In this document: positions 1 to 4,860 of the stretch, one piece after another
Position numbering within the stretch: position 1 is the first letter of the stretch
Layout: each line of letters opens with the position of its first letter
NCBI GenBank assembly: GCA_013298455.1
Contig: JAAFHR010000021.1
Location: 1-15,607, forward strand
DNA from: Betaproteobacteria bacterium
Lineage (GTDB): Bacteria > Pseudomonadota > Gammaproteobacteria > Burkholderiales > Casimicrobiaceae
Length of the DNA: 15,607 bases
Reading direction: 5' to 3'
The notes under the pieces: model-generated
The model's database searches: none
Told to the model about the DNA's origin: nothing
The model's input: only the letters and a program-made list of their open reading frames with translations
Position numbers and translations under genes: made by a program

Positions 1-945
1 CCCGATTTGCGCGGTGCGCCGCCGGCTCGGATGGGCGAGGTGATTCCGCAGTTTCGCGCCAGCACGGCGTCGGTGGGTCGACCCGTTGATCCGAATCCGG
101 TGGTGACGCGCGGCGTGGTGGAAACGCAGCCAAACGTGCTCAACATTCCGAGGCCGCAAGCGCCCGTTCAGGGCGGCTACCCGATGCGTGACCGCAGTAG
201 CGGCAGCGCGGTGATTGCAGCGCCGGTCGTCGCACCCGTGCAACCCAACACCAATGTGTTTGAGCCGCGGGTCTGGCGTGATCCGAATCCGATCGTTGCG
301 CAGCCTGCGAATCCGCGCGTTCAGGAAGTTCGCCCCGGTGTTGTGGCGCCTGTGCCCAATCCCGATATCGCTAATCCACGTCGTGATGGCGCAACGCCGA
401 TGCAAAAAGATCGTCGCGAGCGCGCGCCGGTTTATGAGCCGCGAGGTGATTTGGGTGCGCCTTCAAGCGTGCAGAATTTCGCAGCAAACGCACCAGCAAC
501 TTCATCCGTTGCGGCCGCGTCGCCCCCTATCAATCCCGTCGCGGCGGCGGCTGTGGGCGCAGCGGTCGTCGGCGGCGCAGCGATCATTGCATCGCGCCGA
601 AACGCGGCACCTGTGCAGGCGATTGCGCCGCCGACCAACGTCTCGAGCAATGTGACCGCCAACGCCAAACCAAACGTCACGCCCGTCGCGGCGGAGGTTG
701 CCGCCGCTGAGCGCCGTCAGCAGCGCGCAGAACGCATCGCCGAGCAGCGTGCGCAAAACCAGAAACCGCAGGTCGCGTCAAACCAAGTTGTACGTGCTTC
801 AACGCCGCCGGTCGCTGCTGATCCCGTTCACGCCTCTGAGCGCGCCGCACCGAGCGTTCGCCAAACCAAAATTCGCGAAGACCGCGCCCGCGATGCCGAG
901 CATCCGCATCAAAAGGCCAAAGACAAAGCAGCGCGCGAAGGTTAG
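1..945 (+). CDS. C-terminal part of a Pro/Ala/Arg-rich low-complexity protein (5' end outside window)
   Basis: The reading frame is open from the first base and ends at TAG 943-945, so the true start is probably upstream; a TTG at position 7 is only an in-frame codon. The ~314 visible residues are dominated by P, A, V, R and N, with repeated phrases such as DPNP, PVVAPV and VRP. A hydrophobic Ala/Val/Gly stretch (about residues 178-197 of the reading from base 7) is followed by RRN, and the tail is highly charged (RAERIAEQRAQNQ, REDRARDAEHPHQKAKDK). No catalytic domain is visible. Low-complexity tails like this occur on betaproteobacterial FecR/DUF6600-type secreted proteins, but the diagnostic N-terminal domain lies outside the window, so this is only a guess. 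The repeat-rich mobile DNA begins about 215 bp after its stop. Confidence 0.7.
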   Translation, partial: PDLRGAPPARMGEVIPQFRASTASVGRPVDPNPVVTRGVVETQPNVLNIPRPQAPVQGGYPMRDRSSGSAVIAAPVVAPVQPNTNVFEPRVWRDPNPIVAQPANPRVQEVRPGVVAPVPNPDIANPRRDGATPMQKDRRERAPVYEPRGDLGAPSSVQNFAANAPATSSVAAASPPINPVAAAAVGAAVVGGAAIIASRRNAAPVQAIAPPTNVSSNVTANAKPNVTPVAAEVAAAERRQQRAERIAEQRAQNQKPQVASNQVVRASTPPVAADPVHASERAAPSVRQTKIREDRARDAEHPHQKAKDKAAREG

Positions 946-1160
946 TTCAACTAGTACGCCTTTTTGTTGCCTGCCCCGTCAATATTGGCCGAGCGTCACA
1001 TTTCAATGGTTTTCGAAAAACGCAAGAAACTGCTTTTAGGCCACATTAAACCTGGCTTTTAAGAGATAAGCTTCGTAGCGTGTGGCTCGCTATGCGTGCG
1101 CAGAAAAGACGGCGGCAAGACCAATACGGTTCACTTGAATTTGTAGCTACAGATTTCACA
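946..1160. other. Intergenic stretch with no gene; ends in a truncated CACAGATT-type repeat arm
   Basis: I see no gene, clear terminator or strong promoter in these 215 bases. A weak imperfect hairpin (CGTAGCG...CGCTATG, about 1073-1096) is the only local structure. The last bases (GCTACAGATTTCACA, 1146-1160) are the left piece of an inverted-repeat element that resumes at 2913, on the far side of the MITE and insertion sequence. Confidence 0.5.
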
Positions 1161-1193
1161 AGACCTCTGCACAACCCTCATTTCCGTCATTCC

Positions 1194-1203
1194 CGCGCAG
1201 GCG
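1194..1203. repeat. Left 10-bp target-site duplication of the insertion sequence
   Basis: CGCGCAGGCG here is identical to 2741-2750 on the other side of the element. Removing the element and one copy restores a palindromic site, ATTCC + CGCGCAGGCG + GGAAT, resembling the dRS3-type repeats known from Neisseria. Confidence 0.88.
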
Positions 1204-1216
1204 CATAAGCGCTAAC

Positions 1217-1379
1217 CTATTGAAGCGCTAGTCGAGATCGTTGTCGAAGGCGTCCGCGAGGGGGCTCCGCTAGCCGCCAGCTGAGCGCTGCCCAGTGGCG
1301 CAGTGCTGCGGTGAGCGACAGTACTGGCGTGACGGCGCGGCAGAGCAGCGCGAGCATGAGCGATGTCTCGCGCCAGTCA
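1217..1379 (-). pseudogene. Displaced C-terminal tail of the IS4-family transposase (+1 frameshift)
   Basis: In the frame shifted by one base, translation continues as CDWRETSLMLALLCRAV, then TPVLSLTAALRHWAAL, and ends SRLALQ at TAG (1219-1217), inside the terminal inverted repeat. This helical, Arg-rich ending is typical of IS4-family C-termini and directly continues the SRSR of the main frame. A complete protein would be about 482 aa. The shift point lies around 1380-1400. The cause could be an inactivating insertion, a sequencing error or programmed frameshifting. I see no classic slippery run there. Confidence 0.7.
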
Positions 1380-2663
1380 CAGCGCTCGCGACCGGCTCGC
1401 TTCAAACTCGAAGCCCCAGGGGGAAATGTGCTCGGCCAAGGCAAGCAATCGCTCGATCAGGCAAGCCACCAATAGCTTGCCTTGCAGCCACGCTCGTGCC
1501 GCCTCTGGGTCGTGTTTCTTGAGATGCCCCAGCCCCAAGAGCGATTTCAAGCGCTTGAAGATCAGTTCAATCTGCCAGCGCATCCGGTAGAGCTCGAGTA
1601 CCCGAGCGGCGCTGTAGCTGGCCCCGAGCGTTGTGAAGACAAAGACATAGCCCGCAGCCTCTAGCGTTTGTGGCTGTAGCGTGGTGCCATTTCTCTGGCT
1701 TTCGCGGCGCACCCGAGCCTCGCCCAGCGCGCTGGCCGCTCGATTCTTCTTGATCGCGCACAGACGCCCCGCGATCCAGCGTTTGCCCGCTTTATCGACT
1801 TTGACCCAGACGGGCCACTCGCCCAGCTCGCCCATTGTGCCCATTGCGCCCACCGCGCCCGCTGCCTCGGTCGCCGCGTTGCTAGGCGCTTGTGCCTGAT
1901 GGGGGCTGCGCAACTGCCGTAAGTGCGCCAGCACGTCGAAGCGCTCCCTCGGACAACCCGGACTGGCTTGCACGCCCTCCGCTTCTCGCACATACAGCGG
2001 CAGCGTGACCAAGTTCGTGCGAACAATGACGTCGGCTTGCCCGTCGAGCACATGGGCCACCCCCGCCGGGTTGGCGTAGCCCCGATCCGCGATGAAGATG
2101 TCACCCGCTACGACTCGGTAGCGCTTGAGCGTCTCGCCCATCGAGGGCGCGCTCAGCACGACCTGATCACAGCTCAGCGTCGGTAGCGTCACCGAGTAGT
2201 GCAGGCGCCACTTCGAGCCGGTGTCGCCGGGCTCGCTCACCATCGTGCCGTCGATCAGTCGCACGCGACGCCCCGACTCAGCCGTGGCCATGGCCACATC
2301 CCCCGATCCCTCTGAGACCAATGACCTAGCCAGCGGCGCACCGTGCGCCGAGCGCAGCGCCTGCGCCATCCACTCAAACCAGGCCCCACAACGTTTGAGC
2401 CGCTTGAGAATACCCACGTCCGAAATCGTCGCCAATCCAGAGAGCGCCGCTCGCGCCGAGCTCTCCCGAAGCCCCGCGCCATCGGCCAGATGAATCAAGA
2501 GCACCCGAAGCAGCACGCTCGGATCACTCAGCCCCGTGCTCCGAGAGATCGCCCCAAGCGCTCGAGCCTGAGCCTGCCAACCGTCTGGCAAGACGCGCTC
2601 AACCGTCGCCCAGTCTCCCCCCAGCCCCGCCACCGTCGTCTCACTCTGCTCGATTCGCCGCAT
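1377..2663 (-). CDS. IS4-family DDE transposase (main reading frame, C-terminus displaced by frameshift)
   Basis: This catalyses cut-and-paste transposition of the surrounding element. The 428-aa frame shows an RNase H-like catalytic core: first Asp at D138 (LIDGTM), second at D193 (IADRGYAN), and the IS4 YREK signature Y359-x2-R362-x3-E366-x6-K373 in YRMRWQIELIFKRLK. The N-terminal ~100 residues resemble the usual helical DNA-binding part. A Gly/Ala/Met-rich insert around residues 262-282 sits in the beta-strand insertion domain. The ATG at 2663 is preceded by GAGGG about 5 nt upstream on the minus strand. The frame ends in SRSRAL at a TGA (1379-1377). The expected C-terminal helices continue in another frame down to 1217, so a +1 frameshift (one extra base) is likely. 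The protein may therefore be inactive, or need the tail restored. Confidence 0.88.
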   Translation of the reverse strand: MRRIEQSETTVAGLGGDWATVERVLPDGWQAQARALGAISRSTGLSDPSVLLRVLLIHLADGAGLRESSARAALSGLATISDVGILKRLKRCGAWFEWMAQALRSAHGAPLARSLVSEGSGDVAMATAESGRRVRLIDGTMVSEPGDTGSKWRLHYSVTLPTLSCDQVVLSAPSMGETLKRYRVVAGDIFIADRGYANPAGVAHVLDGQADVIVRTNLVTLPLYVREAEGVQASPGCPRERFDVLAHLRQLRSPHQAQAPSNAATEAAGAVGAMGTMGELGEWPVWVKVDKAGKRWIAGRLCAIKKNRAASALGEARVRRESQRNGTTLQPQTLEAAGYVFVFTTLGASYSAARVLELYRMRWQIELIFKRLKSLLGLGHLKKHDPEAARAWLQGKLLVACLIERLLALAEHISPWGFEFEASRSRAL

Positions 2664-2740
2664 TTGACCCTCGCCGGTTTCATCAAAACCAGAGTGTCTT
2701 CGCTTTCCGCTGAAATTGCAATATTAGGTTAGCGCTTATG

Positions 2741-2750
2741 CGCGCAGGCG
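2741..2750. repeat. Right 10-bp target-site duplication of the insertion sequence
   Basis: CGCGCAGGCG, identical to 1194-1203. Confidence 0.88.
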
Positions 2751-3029
2751 GGAATCTACCGTCGATGAAAAGCCATGTTCCAAGTGATTGATTTCGCTCA
2801 ATTCACCATGGATTCCCGCCCGAGCGCAGCGAGGTTTCTCCTGAGCTTGTCGAAGGGCGGGAATGACGAGTTGGGTCAAATTTGCGCTCAGTCGGCAGTT
2901 GTGCAGAGGTCTTTTCACAGATGATCGCCGACGTAGTCGTGAGGAATCAGTGTAATCTGTGAAATCTGTGGCAAAAAAAACACCACGGTCCATAAGTCAA
3001 CGGTGTCAGATGCGGGCGTCGCTCGCTCC
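2751..3029. other. Non-coding right half of the MITE plus repeat remnant; no gene
   Basis: It holds the right part of the MITE-like element, with an inner hairpin whose arms are ATTCCCGCCC (2812-2821) and GGGCGGGAAT (2855-2864), then the MITE end (2898-2912) and the right part of the CACAGATT-type repeat (to 2972). A 19-bp word, AAAGCCATGTTCCAAGTGA (2769-2787), recurs exactly at 6579-6597. No plausible gene is seen. Confidence 0.6.
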
Positions 3030-4076
3030 CTACTCCGCCAGGCCAAACCGAATCAGGCCGTCCGCACCCACGTCCCGCGTTAAGCGCCCGATTCGCCATC
3101 CATGATTGACGTGCGCCACCGCCTCGGCGATGGCGAAAAAGAGCTGGTGGTTGTCGAGCTTTCGTCGAAACAGCGTGGGAATCAATTCAGCGGCAGTTTT
3201 CGCCGTTTCGGTGACCGCGCCGTAGAGCTCATTCATCCGATCTTCGTGATGCGTTTCGAGCGCTTCCACCCGCGCTTTGATCCCGCGAAATGGCAGACCG
3301 TGTGATGGCAGCACCAACGTGTCGTCTTCGCAATACTTAAACGCCTGAAGCGAATTCACATATTCGCTCACCGGGTCTGTGAGCGCGGTCACCGGCCACA
3401 CATTCACATTCGTTGAAATTTTCGGAAGCAGCATGTCACCCGAAATCAGCACCTGCGCTTCTTCGCAGTAAAAACTCAAATGCTCTGGCGTGTGGCCGTG
3501 GCCGACAATCGCGCTCCACAATTTGCCGCCGATTTCCATCGTGTCGCCGGGAAAAATGCGCTGGCAACTCGTTGGCCTTGTGGGCACGCCGCCGCTATAC
3601 GTGTTGCCCCGATTCGCAGTCAGTTCGATTTGCTCTTCGGTCAAACCGTGCGAGCGGAAAAACGTAGCGAGCGCCGTTTTTTGATGCGCGCCGGTGCCGC
3701 CTGCCACCGCATGCGCCGTTACCAATTCGAGCAAGCTCATCTCCGGAACGAGCGGCCCCTCATGCGTTGCAAATCGCTCCGCCAACCACTGCGCGTTGCC
3801 CAAATGATCAGGGTGATAGTGCGTGCAAATGATTCGGGTGAGCGGCTTACCCTTCATCGTGCCAACGAAATGCTGCTCCCAAATGTCTCGGGTCGCTTGT
3901 ACGCCAAAACCGGTATCGACGACCGCCCAGCCATCGCCTTCTTCAATGAGCCACAAATTGATGTGATCGAGCGCAAAGGGCAGCGGCATCCGAATCCAAT
4001 GGATGCCGGGAGAGAGTTCGATCGAAGCGCCCGCTGGCGGCGGCTCGGCGTGGGGAAAGGTCATCGCGGTGTGCAT
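3030..4076 (-). CDS. Metallo-beta-lactamase-fold hydrolase (LACTB2/glyoxalase II-like)
   Basis: A predicted soluble metal-dependent hydrolase of 348 aa whose substrate cannot be told from sequence. The metal motif HxHxDH is present as T-H86-Y-H88-P-D90-H91, followed by the GHGHTPEH motif (H195), ISGD (D214) and a distal PSHGLPF His. The N-terminal two thirds is the MBL fold. The last ~80 residues (from about 265) form the helical/winged C-terminal domain seen in LACTB2-like proteins (RRKLDNHQLFFAIAEAVAHV). The start is uncertain: ATG 4076 (MHTAMTFP) or the internal ATG at 4064 (MTFPHAEP); neither has a good ribosome site. The gene is divergent from the bufferin locus and alone on its strand. 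Such proteins often sit near acyl-CoA metabolism genes, but nothing here links it firmly to a pathway. Confidence 0.9.
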   Translation of the reverse strand: MHTAMTFPHAEPPPAGASIELSPGIHWIRMPLPFALDHINLWLIEEGDGWAVVDTGFGVQATRDIWEQHFVGTMKGKPLTRIICTHYHPDHLGNAQWLAERFATHEGPLVPEMSLLELVTAHAVAGGTGAHQKTALATFFRSHGLTEEQIELTANRGNTYSGGVPTRPTSCQRIFPGDTMEIGGKLWSAIVGHGHTPEHLSFYCEEAQVLISGDMLLPKISTNVNVWPVTALTDPVSEYVNSLQAFKYCEDDTLVLPSHGLPFRGIKARVEALETHHEDRMNELYGAVTETAKTAAELIPTLFRRKLDNHQLFFAIAEAVAHVNHGWRIGRLTRDVGADGLIRFGLAE

Positions 4077-4344
4077 CCGAGAATGCTAGCGGAAGCTCCC
4101 TCACAGCGCCCGCGCCGACCGCACGAACCGCACAATCGCCTTTAAAAACACTTGATGATCAATCTGACTCAGGTCGAGGTGTTGTCATCCTGAGCAGAGC
4201 GAAGGATCACGGTGCATACAAAAGGCGCTATGGCGAAGAGAAGCGGGTGCACCGTGATGTTTCGCTCCGCTCAACATGACAACTACCCAACATTGCTTGC
4301 TTCTGAGTCATCTTCATAGCCGGGAAAAATATTTCGCAATCGCT
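4077..4344. other. Intergenic region between divergent genes; holds one long hairpin repeat
   Basis: This region would contain the minus-strand promoter of the hydrolase, which I cannot place. Its main feature is the inverted repeat 4181-4283, annotated separately. Otherwise I see no gene. Confidence 0.5.
4181..4283. repeat. Long inverted repeat, GTCATCCTGAGC family (full copy)
   Basis: The arms are 4181-4216 (begins GTTGTCATCCTGAGCAGAGC) and 4248-4283; reverse-complementing the second matches the first at 31 of 36 positions, across a 31-bp spacer. Transcribed from either strand it would form a long stem. A single arm of the same family occurs at 10306-10332. Words of the type GTCATCCTGAGC...GCGAAGGATC recur in many genomes. 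Confidence 0.85.
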
Positions 4345-4370
4345 GTAACCATTTCCCGAAACAAAACGAA
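4345..4370 (+). promoter_or_regulatory. Candidate ECF-sigma (SigF-like) promoter, GTAACC-N16-CGAA, for the bufferin locus
   Basis: GTAACC at 4345-4350 and CGAA at 4367-4370 are separated by exactly 16 bases. This equals the -35/-10 pair I recall for the Caulobacter ECF factor SigF, which controls bufferin-type operons. A start near 4378 would give a leader of about 90 nt before the precursor ATG at 4468. No sigma or anti-sigma gene is in the window. Confidence 0.6.
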
Positions 4371-4456
4371 CTTACACATGTACCGCAAGACACATGACAC
4401 AAACACTGACCATTGCGGGCGCATCCTTCCTCGTTTCACTCATTCTTTTCACCTCC

Positions 4457-4461
4457 AGGAG
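4457..4461 (+). promoter_or_regulatory. Ribosome binding site of the bufferin precursor gene
   Basis: AGGAG lies 6 nt before ATG 4468 and decides the start against an in-frame ATG at 4276, which would add 64 residues unlike any secretion signal. Confidence 0.85.
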
Positions 4462-4467
4462 ATTTCT

Positions 4468-4761
4468 ATGAACACCACCCAATTCGCCACCGCCGCTTCC
4501 GTTGCCCTGAGCGCTGCCATCCTCGCGCTGTCGGCCACGAGCTTCGCTGCTGAAACGCCCAAGGGCGCGTCTGGTAAAGCCATCGGCGCCAACGACACAG
4601 TTCACTGCTACAACGTTCACGATTGCAAAGGCAACAGCGATTGCAAAACGGCCGAGCACGCTTGCAAAGGCCAAAACGCTTGCAAAGGACACGGCTTCAA
4701 AGCCAAAGCAGCCGGTGCATGCTTGACCGAAGGCGGCGTGATTGCTGACTTGAAAGGCTAA
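4468..4761 (+). CDS. bufA2: BufA2-family bufferin precursor: secreted, six-cysteine, copper-buffering RiPP
   Basis: A 97-aa precursor of a periplasmic metallophore. Residues 1-27 are a Sec signal peptide (hydrophobic SVALSAAILALSATSFA, cleavage at SFA|AE). The mature ~70-aa peptide has six Cys at 47, 53, 59, 66, 72 and 85 in the pattern HCYNVHDCKGNSDCK, HACKGQNACKGHGF, GACL. This CKGxxxC / CKGxNxCKGxGF pattern is characteristic of BufA2-type bufferins as I recall them. In the known systems, MNIO enzymes convert Cys residues into copper-binding heterocycles (thiooxazoles) before export. The next gene encodes precisely such an enzyme. A strong Shine-Dalgarno (AGGAG) and an upstream SigF-like promoter suggest high, stress-responsive expression. 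Copper as the metal is inferred from the family; EGKGK, typical of HvfA relatives, is absent. Confidence 0.88.
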   Translation: MNTTQFATAASVALSAAILALSATSFAAETPKGASGKAIGANDTVHCYNVHDCKGNSDCKTAEHACKGQNACKGHGFKAKAAGACLTEGGVIADLKG

Positions 4762-4776
4762 TTGATCCCAACAAAT

Positions 4777-4815
4777 CGCCGCTTGCGGCGAGGCGGATGC
4801 TGATCCGGCTCGCCG
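4777..4815 (+). promoter_or_regulatory. Two mutually exclusive hairpins between precursor and maturation genes (possible attenuator or processing site)
   Basis: Hairpin A is CGCCGC (4777-4782) with GCGGCG (4785-4790). Hairpin B pairs CGGCGAG (4786-4792) with CTCGCCG (4809-4815) and CGGAT (4794-4798) with ATCCG (4803-4807), leaving one G-G mismatch and a GCTG loop. Both use bases 4786-4790, so only one can form at a time. There is no long U tract, only TTT. The position suits differential expression of abundant peptide versus its maturation enzyme. Confidence 0.55.
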
Positions 4816-4860
4816 TTTGCGTGCTGCTTAACCTACTGTGCCTAGCGTCTTCGGGCTTTT

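Larger units (their letters stand above)
1204..2740 (-). mobile_element. IS4-family insertion sequence, 1,537 bp
   Basis: The element is bounded by perfect 15-bp terminal inverted repeats: CATAAGCGCTAACCT at 1204-1218 and AGGTTAGCGCTTATG at 2726-2740. A 10-bp target duplication (CGCGCAGGCG) flanks it on both sides, a length usual for several IS4-family groups. It encodes one DDE transposase on the minus strand, with a frameshift near its 3' end. The insertion hit the exact centre of an ATTCCC...GGGAAT palindrome inside the MITE-like element. The fully intact ends and duplications suggest a fairly recent insertion. Confidence 0.92.
1161..2912. mobile_element. MITE-like element (about 205 bp) interrupted by an IS4-family insertion sequence
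   Basis: The ends are a perfect 15-bp inverted repeat, AGACCTCTGCACAAC at 1161-1175 and its complement at 2898-2912. The flanks carry a direct repeat TTTCACA at 1154-1160 and 2913-2919, consistent with a 7-bp target duplication. Excising the element plus one TTTCACA copy restores a CACAGATT-type repeat arm, which is independent evidence of insertion. Without the nested insertion sequence the element is about 205 bp and has no coding capacity. The tips resemble those I recall from IS5-family/IS1106-like elements (AGACCTNTGCA), so it may be a non-autonomous derivative; this parentage is inferred from memory. Inside it are further CGTCATTCCCGC inverted-repeat modules. Confidence 0.7.
1146..2972. 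repeat. CACAGATT-family inverted repeat, copy 1, split by a nested insertion
   Basis: Joining bases up to 1160 with bases from 2920 restores an arm reading GCTACAGATTTCACAGAT. Its partner at 2955-2972 is ATCTGTGAAATCTGTGGC, whose reverse complement matches the restored arm at 17 of 18 positions. The spacer is about 35 bp. The left arm is separated from the rest by 1,752 bp of mobile DNA. Related elements occur at 11569-11655 and 14281-14461. Confidence 0.75.

Noticed and set aside
1661..2104. 147-aa frame inside the transposase gene
   Set aside because: Arg/Trp/Cys-rich shadow frame on the same strand as the transposase with no motifs.
3480..4145. 221-aa plus-strand frame antisense to the MBL hydrolase
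   Set aside because: Composition is that of an antisense shadow (Arg-rich), and the minus strand carries a complete motif-supported protein.
4276..4467. In-frame extension of the bufferin precursor from ATG 4276
   Set aside because: It would place 64 polar residues before a perfect signal peptide, runs through a repeat arm and the SigF-like promoter, and the AGGAG site points to ATG 4468.
4600..4710. Repeated TTGCAAAGG-type words resembling a short tandem array
   Set aside because: They encode the repeated CKG motifs of the bufferin peptide; there are no constant repeats with unique spacers, so this is not a CRISPR array.
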